Assembly: GCA_027486755.1 (NCBI GenBank)
Contig: JAIXOM010000054.1
Coordinates: 62,001-126,000 of the forward strand
DNA from: Comamonadaceae bacterium
GTDB lineage: Bacteria > Pseudomonadota > Gammaproteobacteria > Burkholderiales > Burkholderiaceae_C
Length of the DNA stretch: 64,000 nt
Direction: 5' to 3'
Part shown: positions 42,921-52,110 of the stretch, in pieces
Numbering within the stretch: position 1 is the first letter of the stretch
Layout: each line of letters begins with the position of its first letter
Made by a program: the position numbers and the translations under genes
The notes under the pieces: model-generated
What the model was told of the DNA's origin: nothing
Database searches by the model: none
What the model saw: the letters and a program-made list of their open reading frames with translations, nothing else

Positions 42921-44585
42921 TCAGAAGTCCTTGAAGTGGCGGTCTCCGTCAGCCTCGGGCGCATTGAGCTTGGGCTTGCCCTGGTGCGCCAGGCCGTGCT
43001 CTGTATTCGGCCGCTCCACTGTCACCTTGGCGCCGGCGCTGCGCTGCGGGCGCGGGGCCAGGCGGGTAAGGCTGGACAGTGCTTGGCCCTCGTCGCCGTC
43101 CTCGCTGTGGCGGCGCTTGAGCTTGAAGCCCACCACCTCGATGCCCTGCTCGACCAGGCTTTCCGCTTCGCGCGCCTGGTCATGGGTCTGCTCGGCCGCA
43201 TGGGCGATCTGGCTGGCACTGTCGGCCGCATCCTGCGCCACCTTGCTCATCTGCTCAATGGCGATGCCCACATGTTCAATGCCCTGGGCCTGCTCGCGTG
43301 CGGCCATGGTGATCTCGGCGACCAGCGCATCGGTGCGGGCGATCTTGGTCTCAATCTGGCTGAGCGACTCCTGCACCTTCTGCAGCGAGACCGCGCCGGT
43401 GCGGCTGCTGCGGATGGAGGCCTCAATCTTGTCGGCCGACTCATGCGCGGCGGTGGCGCTGCGCTGGGCCAGCGAGCGCACCTCGTCAGCCACCACAGCA
43501 AAGCCGGCGCCCGCCTCGCCCGCGCGGGCGGCCTCGACCGCCGCGTTGAGCGCCAGGATATTGGTTTGAAAGGCGATCTCGTCGATGCTCTTGACGATCT
43601 TGGCCACGTCACTGCTCGAGCGCTCAATGGCCTCCATCGCGGCGGTCATCTGCGCCATGTTGGAGACGCCCTCTTGCGCCGAGGAGCGGGTCTCCGAAGC
43701 CAATTGCTTGGCCTGCTCGGCGTTGTTGGCCGTCGAGTGAATCATGCTGGAGACCTCCTCGAGCGAGGCGCTGGTCTCTTCGATGGCCGCCGCCTGCTCG
43801 CTGGCGCCCTGGGCCAGCTTCTGGCTAGCCAGGGTGAGTTGACTGGAGGCGCGGCGGCTCTTTTCTGTGCCCTCATAGATGTTGCGGGCCACACGGGTCA
43901 GCGGCTTGATCGACACCCGGTAAGCGACGAAGCCGAGCACCAGGCCTATGGCCAGCCCGCCGAGGGCCAAGGCCACGATGCTCAAAATCACCTGCCGCTT
44001 TATCTGAGCGGCCTGGTCCAGCGTCTCGCGCGTACTGGCATTGGTCTTTTGGACCAGCGCATCAACGGCCTTGCGATGCGCTTCGTAGGCCTCTGACATC
44101 TGCTCGTATTCAGCGCGAATCTTGGCCAACTCGCCACTGTCGAGCACCGGCAGGAAGTTTCGGTTCAGTATGGAGAAATAGCGCCTGACATACTTGTCGG
44201 ACTCTTCGAGCAGGGGCACAAGCCGCATGTCCGTCAAAGCGCCTTTGGCGAATTGCTGGTAGGTATCGCTGTACTCTTTTTCCAGGCGAGGTACCTGAGC
44301 GATCAGGCGCTTACCCTCGGCCGTGCCAGAGATCTGTGTCGTTCCGCTGATGGTCGCCTGTGCCACGCTGACCATGACGGTGGTCACCATATAGTGCGTC
44401 TCGATCAAGTAGGCCGGCGGCGGTAGCACGGCTGCCAACAGATCCTTCTCATGGGCAATCTGGTTATAGAGTTGGCCGCCTATGCGGATTGGCTCGGTCA
44501 GGTAGTAGCTCAGCGTGGGGATTCCCGCCAGGCTACCCAGAAACAAGAGTGCAAAACCCGCCACCAGTTTTTTCAAATTTAGCAT
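42921..44585 (-). CDS. Methyl-accepting chemotaxis protein
   Basis: 554 residues: TM1 (about 7-27), a helical periplasmic sensor of about 170 residues resembling four-helix-bundle domains, TM2 (about 203-225), a short HAMP-like linker ([15 protein letters not shown]) and a long coiled coil with the invariant hairpin tip [20 protein letters not shown]. It is the only receptor in the operon and presumably feeds the local CheA. After the coiled coil there is a flexible tail of about 60 residues ending HFKDF. That fits the loose CheR-tether pattern x-aromatic-x-x-aromatic, although not the classical NWETF. Ligand unknown. Confidence 0.95.
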   Translation of the reverse strand: MLNLKKLVAGFALLFLGSLAGIPTLSYYLTEPIRIGGQLYNQIAHEKDLLAAVLPPPAYLIETHYMVTTVMVSVAQATISGTTQISGTAEGKRLIAQVPRLEKEYSDTYQQFAKGALTDMRLVPLLEESDKYVRRYFSILNRNFLPVLDSGELAKIRAEYEQMSEAYEAHRKAVDALVQKTNASTRETLDQAAQIKRQVILSIVALALGGLAIGLVLGFVAYRVSIKPLTRVARNIYEGTEKSRRASSQLTLASQKLAQGASEQAAAIEETSASLEEVSSMIHSTANNAEQAKQLASETRSSAQEGVSNMAQMTAAMEAIERSSSDVAKIVKSIDEIAFQTNILALNAAVEAARAGEAGAGFAVVADEVRSLAQRSATAAHESADKIEASIRSSRTGAVSLQKVQESLSQIETKIARTDALVAEITMAAREQAQGIEHVGIAIEQMSKVAQDAADSASQIAHAAEQTHDQAREAESLVEQGIEVVGFKLKRRHSEDGDEGQALSSLTRLAPRPQRSAGAKVTVERPNTEHGLAHQGKPKLNAPEADGDRHFKDF

Positions 44586-44611
44586 TGCTCAAGCCCCCAA
44601 GGTAAGTTCAT

Positions 44612-45124
44612 TCAAGCTTCTGCGCTGCGCCCGCTGATGGCGCGCAGGTCAATCTGTCCGACATAGCTGAGCAGGCGGTCGATGTCGAGCACCGTCTTGA
44701 CCGTGCCTTTGCTCTTGGCCATGCCCACAATGAAGCGCGCGTCGATGGCGTCGCCAAAGTCTGGTGGCGGCTCGAGGTCGTCGGCCTGAAAATGCGAAAC
44801 TTCCTCGACCACATCGACAATCATGCCGGTCAGGCGGCTCGCGCCCTCGCCGCTATCGACCTGCACCACCACAATGCAGATGCGCTCGCTGTCCTCGCAG
44901 GCGCCCAATCCAAATCGCTCGCGCAGATCGACCACCGGCACGATCTTGCCGCGCAGATTGATCACGCCTTTGATGTAAGCTGGCATGCGCGGCACCGGCG
45001 TTACAGGGCACAGGCGCATGATTTCTCGCACCTTGAGCACAGGCACGCTGTAGCGCTCCTGGGCCAATGCAAAGGTCAGGTACTTGCCGGCGATGGGCAG
45101 GTTTTCGGCGAGTGTGGGAGTCAT
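44612..45124 (-). CDS. cheW: Chemotaxis coupling protein CheW
   Basis: 170 residues from the ATG at 45124. A single CheW domain: YLTFALAQERYSVPVLKVRE, PAYIKGVINLRGKIVPVVDL and RERFG, with MIVDVVEEVSHF and the C-terminal TVKTVLDIDRLLSYV. It links CheA to the receptor tips. The frame upstream to 45178 overlaps cheA and is not family-like. Confidence 0.95.
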   Translation of the reverse strand: MTPTLAENLPIAGKYLTFALAQERYSVPVLKVREIMRLCPVTPVPRMPAYIKGVINLRGKIVPVVDLRERFGLGACEDSERICIVVVQVDSGEGASRLTGMIVDVVEEVSHFQADDLEPPPDFGDAIDARFIVGMAKSKGTVKTVLDIDRLLSYVGQIDLRAISGRSAEA

Positions 45125-45155
45125 GGGGTCTGTGCCTTTAAAGCGTGGGGGTGCT

Positions 45156-47339
45156 TCATGCGCTGAGGGCCGGCGCACTGGACAACTGGCTGACCGCGTC
45201 GGGGTCGATGATCAAGGCCACCCGGCCGTCGCCCAATATTGCGGCGCCCGACATGCCCTGCTGGTTTTGAAAGGTCTCGCCCAGGGACTTGATGACCACC
45301 TCTTGCTTGCCAATCAGGCTGTCGACCAGCAGGGCTCGGCTGCGGGCGCCCGAATCGACCACCATGACGATCCCCTGGCAAGGGTCGCTCACCTCGGTGG
45401 CAATGCCCAGCTTCTCCGACAGCCGCACCAGGGGAATAAGTTTGTCGCGCACGGTGATCACCTCGCCCTTGCCCTGCACCGTCGATACCATGTTGGGCTG
45501 CGGCCTGAGTGACTCGCGGATGGCCAGGGTCGGCAAGATAAAGCGCTCCTGGCCCACGCCCACCAACATGCCGTCGATGATGGCCAGCGTCAGCGGCAGG
45601 AAGATCTCGAAGGTGGTGCCCTCGCCCGGCGCCGAGGAAATGTCGATACGGCCGCGCAGGCGGGCAATGTTGCCGCGCACCACGTCCATGCCCACCCCGC
45701 GGCCGGAGATGTCGGTCACCGTCTCGGCCGTTGAGAAGCCGGGCAGGAAGATCAGATTGAAGATGCTCTTGTCGGTCAGCGTTTCTTCGGCGCTGACCAG
45801 CCCTTTTTGCAGGGCCTTGGCCAAGATGCGCTGTGAGTCCAGGCCGCGGCCGTCGTCGCGCATGCGGATCAAAATGCCGCCGCCCTGGTGCATGGCGTGC
45901 AGATAGATATTGCCCTGCGCGCTTTTGCCGACCGCCTCACGCGCAGCCGGCGTTTCGACGCCGTGGTCGACCGCGTTGCGCATCATGTGCAGCAGGGGGT
46001 CGGCCAGCTCCTCGACGATGTTGCGGTCCAGCTCGGTGTCTTCGCCACTCAGATGCAGCTGTACCTGCTTGTTCTGCGCGGTGGCCAGGTCGCGCACCAG
46101 CCGGGTCATCTTTTGGAAGGCCGAGCGTATCGGGACCATGCGCAAGGACATGGCATTGCGCTGCAAATCGGTGGTGATGCGTGAGAGCTGGCGCAAATGG
46201 CGCTCAAGCTCGCGGTCGCGTTGCTCCTGCACCAGCTTGTGCTGAACCACCATGGACTGGGCAATCACCAGCTCGCCCATCAGGTCGACCATGGCGTCGA
46301 GTTTGCGAGTGTCGAGCTTGACATAGCTCGCCAGTGCTTCGCTGCGGGCAGCCGCTGCCACCGGCGCCTTCGGAGCAGGCTCTTGCGCGGCGGAGGCTTT
46401 GCTGGCTGGTGCTTGAGCTTGAGCTGGGGGCGGGGGCGGGGGCGGCGAGGCAGCTACCGGGGGACTTTCGAGCGCAGGTGCAGGTGCAGGTGCAGGGGAC
46501 AGTGCGGGGGCAGGGGCAGGGGCGGCCGCCGGTGCAGGCACGGGCTCGCCATGCAGGCAGGCCTCAACCCGGCGCAGCAGGTCGCCCGTGGCGACCTGTA
46601 TCGGCTGGCCAAAGCCTTCCCCACCGAGCTGGCGGGCGATTTCGGTGACGTACTGCTGCAGCGCATCGCCGCCGGCCAGGATCAGCTCAATGACCGTCTG
46701 GGTAATGGGCAGCTGGTCCCGGCGGGCGGCGTCGAGCAAGGACTCGAGTTGGTGGGCCAGTTGCTGAATAGGCTCTATGCCCAGGAAGCCGGCGCCACCT
46801 TTGAAGGTGTGAAAGGCCCGGAACACCTGATTGAGCGTGTCTTTGTGGCGGGGGTTTTCTTCCAGCACCAGTACGCCCTGCTCGACCTGGCCGAGCAAAT
46901 CACGGCCTTCATTACAAAACTCGTTGAGCAACTCCAGGTCATCATCGGCGCTGATGAAAAAGCGCCCAACGACGCCGGCTTCGGATTCGGAGTCGTCCTG
47001 CAGCGCTGACGCATGGGCAGGCTCAGGTGCAGGGGTCGCTTCAGTTGCAGCCCGCGGTTTGGCCAGGTACAGGGCATTGGCCATGCGCTCATAAGAGGAC
47101 TGCAGTTGTTCAATTTGCTGCGCGTCCAGACCTTGGGACGCGCTTGAAGCCTGCTCGCACAGCGCGATGGCGGCGGCCAATTCGTGCAGGGCTTCTGGCG
47201 ATACGGGTGTCTCGGGCGCTCGCTCCAATTGCCGCAAGCTGCTGGCGATCGCATCCAGGCCTTGGACGCTGGCTGGCGCCAGAAAAGCCATTTCAGTCGC
47301 TAAAGCCTGCAGCAGTGTTTCTACTTTAGGATCCACCAT
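45156..47339 (-). CDS. cheA: Chemotaxis histidine kinase CheA
   Basis: 727 residues from the ATG at 47339 (9 codons shorter than the longest frame; GGGTGGGTGG lies upstream). An unusual N-terminal helical region of about 110 residues precedes the Hpt/P1 domain with phospho-acceptor His177 (FRAFHTFKGGAGFLG). A Pro/Ala-rich linker (about 265-335) stands where a P2 CheY-docking domain would be; I see no P2. Then come P3, the P4 ATPase (LLHMMRNAVDHGVE, MRDDGRGLD, SGRGVGMDVVRGN) and the P5 CheW-like domain. First gene of the cluster; its phospho-targets in the operon are CheB and the receiver-cyclase. Confidence 0.95.
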   Translation of the reverse strand: MVDPKVETLLQALATEMAFLAPASVQGLDAIASSLRQLERAPETPVSPEALHELAAAIALCEQASSASQGLDAQQIEQLQSSYERMANALYLAKPRAATEATPAPEPAHASALQDDSESEAGVVGRFFISADDDLELLNEFCNEGRDLLGQVEQGVLVLEENPRHKDTLNQVFRAFHTFKGGAGFLGIEPIQQLAHQLESLLDAARRDQLPITQTVIELILAGGDALQQYVTEIARQLGGEGFGQPIQVATGDLLRRVEACLHGEPVPAPAAAPAPAPALSPAPAPAPALESPPVAASPPPPPPPAQAQAPASKASAAQEPAPKAPVAAAARSEALASYVKLDTRKLDAMVDLMGELVIAQSMVVQHKLVQEQRDRELERHLRQLSRITTDLQRNAMSLRMVPIRSAFQKMTRLVRDLATAQNKQVQLHLSGEDTELDRNIVEELADPLLHMMRNAVDHGVETPAAREAVGKSAQGNIYLHAMHQGGGILIRMRDDGRGLDSQRILAKALQKGLVSAEETLTDKSIFNLIFLPGFSTAETVTDISGRGVGMDVVRGNIARLRGRIDISSAPGEGTTFEIFLPLTLAIIDGMLVGVGQERFILPTLAIRESLRPQPNMVSTVQGKGEVITVRDKLIPLVRLSEKLGIATEVSDPCQGIVMVVDSGARSRALLVDSLIGKQEVVIKSLGETFQNQQGMSGAAILGDGRVALIIDPDAVSQLSSAPALSA

Positions 47340-47667
47340 GAGCCACCCACCCGAGCAGCCCATCATAGCGATATATGGTTAATTTGTGTATCAATAGTAA
47401 GCACTTGAGGGCCAATAGATTGGTCTTTTGACAGGATTAGTAAGCTTTTAGCTGCAAGAGGAGTCTGGGTCCAAGCTTAGGTCGGCTATTGACGACCTAG
47501 GATTGCTTTTCCCACCGCGCGCTCAATGGGTAACTCTTGCGGTAAATCGTGCAGCTCGTGAAATAGAACAGCGATGACAGCTCGATGGGCGTAAAGCCCC
47601 CTAAGTTCTGTCTGGAGTGGGCAAGTTCTTAGACTCGCAAGCTTCTTACTCACTTTAGGAGGTCCGC
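47340..47667. promoter_or_regulatory. Shared upstream region of the che/cAMP and cox clusters
   Basis: 328 bp, clearly richer in A/T than its surroundings, separating the divergent cheA and coxM starts. Two inverted repeats stand out: CCAATAGATTGG (47412-47423) and TAGGTCG-8 nt-CGACCTA (47478-47499), both candidate operators. TTTAGGAGGT (47653-47662) is a strong ribosome-binding site for coxM. TTGACA occurs at about 47428 but without a good -10 at standard spacing. No classical CRP palindrome (TGTGA-N6-TCACA) is visible. A 63-codon minus-strand frame at 47486-47677 overlaps coxM and resembles no family I know. Confidence 0.55.
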
Positions 47668-48531
47668 ATGATCCCACCGCAGTTTGATTACCACGCGCCT
47701 CAGACCGTTGGCGAAGCGATCGCCTTGCTCCAGCAACTGGGCCCGGACGCCAAGCTACTGGCCGGCGGCCACAGCCTGCTGCCGATGATGAAGCTGCGCT
47801 TTGCTCAGCCGTCTCACCTGATCGACATTCATCGCATCCCCGAGCTGCGCGGCATCAAGCAAGAGGGGCAGACCATCGTGATCGGCGCCATGACCACCGA
47901 AAACGAGCTGATCGGCTCCGAGCTGCTGCAGCGCCACGTGCCGCTGCTGCCAGAAGCGGCCCAGCTGATTGCCGACCCGCAGGTGCGCAACCGCGGCACC
48001 ATCGGTGGCGACATCGCCCACGGCGATCCGGGCAACGACCACCCCGCCTTGTCGATTGCGCTCAACGCCTCGTTTGTGCTGGAGGGCCCGGGCGGACGCC
48101 GCACGGTGGCGGCCGACGGATTTTTCCTGGGCACCTACATGACGCTGCTGCAGGAAGAGGAAGTCATGTGTGAAATCCGTGTCCCGGCTTTCGCCCAGGG
48201 CACAGGCTGGGCTTATGAAAAGCTCAAGCGCAAGACCGGCGACTGGGCCACCGCCGGCTGCGCGGTGGTGATGCGCAAGAGCGGCAACACCGTCTCCGAG
48301 GTGCGCATTGCGCTGACCAACGTCGGGCCGACCGCGCTGCGCGCAGAAAGCGCCGAGCAGGCCCTGCTGGGCAAGGAGCTGAGCGTGGCCAACCTGCAAG
48401 CGGCGGCTGACGCGGCCTGCGCCATCTGCGACCCCGCCGAAGACCTGCGCGGCGACATTGAATACAAAACCGCGATGGCCGGCCAAATGGTCAAGCGCGC
48501 CCTGGTCAAGGCCTTTGGCCGCTGCGCATAA
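47668..48531 (+). CDS. coxM: Carbon monoxide dehydrogenase medium (FAD) subunit
   Basis: 287 residues of the xanthine-oxidase-family flavoprotein subunit: [16 protein letters not shown], the FAD pyrophosphate-binding [17 protein letters not shown] (about 32-48) and [14 protein letters not shown] (about 111-124), and a C-terminal domain with [20 protein letters not shown]. It passes electrons from the Fe-S subunit to quinone. It has an excellent ribosome-binding site (AGGAGGT) and is first in the cox operon, in the standard M-S-L order. Confidence 0.95.
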   Translation: MIPPQFDYHAPQTVGEAIALLQQLGPDAKLLAGGHSLLPMMKLRFAQPSHLIDIHRIPELRGIKQEGQTIVIGAMTTENELIGSELLQRHVPLLPEAAQLIADPQVRNRGTIGGDIAHGDPGNDHPALSIALNASFVLEGPGGRRTVAADGFFLGTYMTLLQEEEVMCEIRVPAFAQGTGWAYEKLKRKTGDWATAGCAVVMRKSGNTVSEVRIALTNVGPTALRAESAEQALLGKELSVANLQAAADAACAICDPAEDLRGDIEYKTAMAGQMVKRALVKAFGRCA

Positions 48532-48554
48532 ACACTTTTTTCAGGACAAGCATC

Positions 48555-49043
<489 letters not shown>

Positions 49044-49057
49044 AAGGAGACAGCACC

Positions 49058-51469
49058 ATGAATGCACCCGCACAAACCGCCGAAGCCCGCGAACTGGCCC
49101 TGGCCGGCATGGGCGCCTCGCGCCTGCGCAAAGAAGACGCCCGCTTCATCCAGGGCAAGGGCAATTACGTCGACGACATCAAGATGGCCGGCATGCTGCA
49201 CATGGACATCGTGCGCGCGCCGGTGGCCCATGCCCGCATCAAGAAGATCAACAAGGAGGCCGCGCTGGCCATGCCTGGCGTGCACGCGGTGCTGACGGCC
49301 GAAGACCTCAAGCCCCTCAAGCTGCACTGGATGCCCACCCTGGCCGGTGACGTGCAGGCCGTGCTGGCCGACGGCAAGGTGCACTTCCAGATGCAGGAAG
49401 TGGCCATCGTGATCGCTGACGACCGCTACATCGCCGCCGACGCGGTCGAGGCGGTCGAGGTCGAGTACGAGGAACTCGAAGCCGTGGTCGACCCCTACGC
49501 CGCGCTGCAGCCCGGCGCGCCTGTGATCCGCGAAGACTTGGCCGGCAAGACCGAGGGCGCGCACGGCAAGCGCGAGCACCACAACCACATCTTCACCTGG
49601 GACGCCGGCGACAAGGCCGCCGCCGACGCGGCTTTTGCCAATGCCCCGGTGACCGTGACCCAGCACATGCACTACCCGCGCGTGCACCCCTGCCCGCTGG
49701 AGACCTGCGGCTGCGTGGCCAGCTTTGACCCGATCCGCGGCGAGCTGACCACCTACATCACCAGCCAGGCGCCACACGTGGTGCGCACGGTGGTGAGCAT
49801 GCTCTCGGGCATTCCGGAATCCAAGGTGCGCATCGTCAGCCCCGACATCGGCGGCGGCTTTGGCAACAAGGTCGGCGTCTACCCCGGCTATGTCTGCGCC
49901 ATCGTGGCCTCCATCGTGCTGGGCAGGCCCGTGAAATGGGTGGAAGACCGGATGGAGAACATCTCCTCGACCGCCTTTGCCCGCGACTACCACATGGACG
50001 GCGAGCTGGCCGCCACGCCCGACGGCAAAATTTTGGGCTTGCGCGTGAACGTGGTGGCCGACCACGGCGCCTTTGACGCCTGCGCCGACCCGACCAAGTT
50101 CCCCGCCGGTCTGTTTCACATCTGCTCGGGCTCTTATGACATCCCGGCCGCGCACTGCTCGGTCAAGGGCGTCTACACCAACAAGACGCCGGGCGGCGTG
50201 GCCTACCGCTGCTCCTTCCGCGTGACCGAGGCGGTCTATCTGATCGAGCGCATGGTCGACGTGCTGGCGCAAAAGCTGAACATGGACAAGGCCGAGATCC
50301 GGGCCAAGAACTTCATCCAGAAGGAGCAGTTCCCCTACACCAGCGCCTTTGGCTTTGAATACGACTCGGGCGACTACCAGACGGCCCTGAGCAAGGTGCT
50401 GGACGCGGTGGACTACAAGGCGCTGCGCGCCGAGCAGGCCGCCAAGCGGGCCGATCCCAACAGCCCCACGCTGATGGGCATTGGTCTTGTAACCTTCACC
50501 GAGGTGGTGGGCGCGGGCCCCTCCAAGATCTGCGACATCCTGGGCGTGGGCATGTTCGACTCCTGCGAGATCCGCGTGCACCCCACCGGCAGCGCGATTG
50601 CGCGCATGGGCACCATCACCCAAGGCCAGGGCCACCAGACCACCTATGCGCAGATCATCGCCACCGAGCTGGGCATTGCGTCGGAAGTGATCCAGGTCGA
50701 AGAAGGCGACACCTCGACCGCGCCTTATGGCCTGGGCACCTACGGCTCGCGCTCCACGCCCGTGGCTGGTGCCGCCATTGCCATGGCAGCCCGCAAAATC
50801 CACGCGAAAGCGCGCAAGATCGCCGCGCACATGCTGGAAGTCAACGAAGCCGACCTGGACTGGGAAGTGGACCGCTTCAAGGTCAAGGGCGACGACAGCA
50901 AGTTCAAGACCATGGCCGAGGTGGCCTGGCAGGCCTATCATCAGCCGCCGGCCGGCCTGGAACCCGGCTTGGAGGCGGTGCACTATTACGATCCGCCGAA
51001 CTTCACCTACCCCTTTGGTATTTACCTGTGCGTGCTCGACATCGACCGCGCCACCGGCGAGACCAAGGTGCGGCGCTTTTACGCGCTCGACGATTGCGGC
51101 ACCCGCATCAACCCCATGATCATCGAGGGCCAGATCCATGGCGGCCTGACCGAAGGCTTTGCGGTGGCCATGGGCCAGCAGATGCCTTACGACGCGCAGG
51201 GCAACCTGCTGGGCAACACGCTGATGGACTACTTCCTGCCCACCGCCGTGGAGACACCCAAATGGGAGACGGACCACACGGTAACGCCCAGCCCGCACCA
51301 CCCCATTGGTGCCAAGGGTGTGGCCGAATCACCGCATGTGGGCTCCATCCCGACCTTTACTGCCGCCATCGTGGACGCGTTTGCGCACAAGGGCGTGACC
51401 CACCTGGACATGCCGCACAGCGCGTTTCGGGTCTGGAAGACGCTCAAGCAGCTCGACCTGGCCCTTTGA
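49058..51469 (+). CDS. coxL: Form I carbon monoxide dehydrogenase large (Mo-Cu) subunit
   Basis: 803 residues from the ATG at 49058 (AAAAGGAGA upstream). The diagnostic active-site loop reads VAYRCSFR, with Cys385 in the position of the copper-binding Cys388 of Oligotropha CoxL. This is the form I (true CO dehydrogenase) signature, not the AYRGAGR of form II. The catalytic Glu is Glu757 (GAKGVAESPHVG). Other molybdopterin-binding segments include IGGGFGNKVGVYPG, QGQGHQTTYAQI and TYGSRSTPVAGAA. The enzyme oxidises CO to CO2 with quinone or other acceptors. Confidence 0.96.
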   Translation: MNAPAQTAEARELALAGMGASRLRKEDARFIQGKGNYVDDIKMAGMLHMDIVRAPVAHARIKKINKEAALAMPGVHAVLTAEDLKPLKLHWMPTLAGDVQAVLADGKVHFQMQEVAIVIADDRYIAADAVEAVEVEYEELEAVVDPYAALQPGAPVIREDLAGKTEGAHGKREHHNHIFTWDAGDKAAADAAFANAPVTVTQHMHYPRVHPCPLETCGCVASFDPIRGELTTYITSQAPHVVRTVVSMLSGIPESKVRIVSPDIGGGFGNKVGVYPGYVCAIVASIVLGRPVKWVEDRMENISSTAFARDYHMDGELAATPDGKILGLRVNVVADHGAFDACADPTKFPAGLFHICSGSYDIPAAHCSVKGVYTNKTPGGVAYRCSFRVTEAVYLIERMVDVLAQKLNMDKAEIRAKNFIQKEQFPYTSAFGFEYDSGDYQTALSKVLDAVDYKALRAEQAAKRADPNSPTLMGIGLVTFTEVVGAGPSKICDILGVGMFDSCEIRVHPTGSAIARMGTITQGQGHQTTYAQIIATELGIASEVIQVEEGDTSTAPYGLGTYGSRSTPVAGAAIAMAARKIHAKARKIAAHMLEVNEADLDWEVDRFKVKGDDSKFKTMAEVAWQAYHQPPAGLEPGLEAVHYYDPPNFTYPFGIYLCVLDIDRATGETKVRRFYALDDCGTRINPMIIEGQIHGGLTEGFAVAMGQQMPYDAQGNLLGNTLMDYFLPTAVETPKWETDHTVTPSPHHPIGAKGVAESPHVGSIPTFTAAIVDAFAHKGVTHLDMPHSAFRVWKTLKQLDLAL

Positions 51470-51481
51470 AGAAAGCCACCG

Positions 51482-52102
51482 ATGGAAGTCAAACTCGACA
51501 AGCAATACCCGCTGGACGTGGACGCCGAACGCGCCTGGCAGCTGCTCTCGGACCTCAAGGCGGTGGCCGGCTGCATGCCGGGTGCCGAGATCACCGAGCA
51601 GCTCGCTGAAGGCTCGTACAAGGGTGCGGTCAAGGTCAAGGTGGGTCCGGCGGTGGCGCAGTTCGCCGGCCAGGTCGATGTGCTGGAGATGGTGCCGGCC
51701 GAACGCAAGATGGTCATGCTCGGCAAGGGCGCCGACAAGGGCGGCTCCTCGGCCACCATGAACTTGACGGCGGTGATCACGCCGGACGCCGCCAACCCCG
51801 CGCATTGCGTGCTCAACGGCGCAGCGGCGGTGATCGTCAACGGCAAGTTCGCCCAGTTTGGCGGCCGCATGATGGTGCAGGTCTCGGACATGATCTTGGC
51901 GCAGTTCGTGGAGAACTTCCGCCAGACCGCGCTCAGCCTGCCCGCACCGGCAGCGGCCGGTGGCGCGGCCCCAGCTGCAAGCGCCGACGCGCCTGCACCG
52001 GCGGCAGCACCCCCCAAGGTGGCGGGCGAGCTCAACGGCCTGGCCATCTTCTGGGCGCTGGTCAAGGGCTGGTTCGCCGGCCTCTTTGGCAAGCGCGCCT
52101 GA
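51482..52102 (+). CDS. coxG: CoxG (SRPBCC) membrane-anchor protein of CO dehydrogenase
   Basis: 206 residues. An SRPBCC/CoxG domain (about 1-145: YPLDVDAERAWQLLSDLKAV, GCMPGAEITEQ, YKGAVKVKVGP) is followed by an Ala/Pro-rich linker and a hydrophobic, Trp-containing C-terminal helix (GLAIFWALVKGWFAGLF), fitting its role in tethering CODH to the cytoplasmic membrane. Here it sits between coxL and coxD, whereas in the classical Oligotropha cluster coxG comes after coxF. Confidence 0.9.
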   Translation: MEVKLDKQYPLDVDAERAWQLLSDLKAVAGCMPGAEITEQLAEGSYKGAVKVKVGPAVAQFAGQVDVLEMVPAERKMVMLGKGADKGGSSATMNLTAVITPDAANPAHCVLNGAAAVIVNGKFAQFGGRMMVQVSDMILAQFVENFRQTALSLPAPAAAGGAAPAASADAPAPAAAPPKVAGELNGLAIFWALVKGWFAGLFGKRA

Positions 52103-52110
52103 CCTCGGCC

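Noticed and set aside
47367-47660. CRP (cAMP receptor) site in the che-cox spacer
   Set aside because: No TGTGA-N6-TCACA-like palindrome is present; the two inverted repeats seen have different sequences.
47486-47677. 63-codon minus-strand frame in the cheA-coxM spacer
   Set aside because: Overlaps the coxM start, has no ribosome-binding site I can see and matches no family known to me; a decayed gene fragment cannot be fully excluded.
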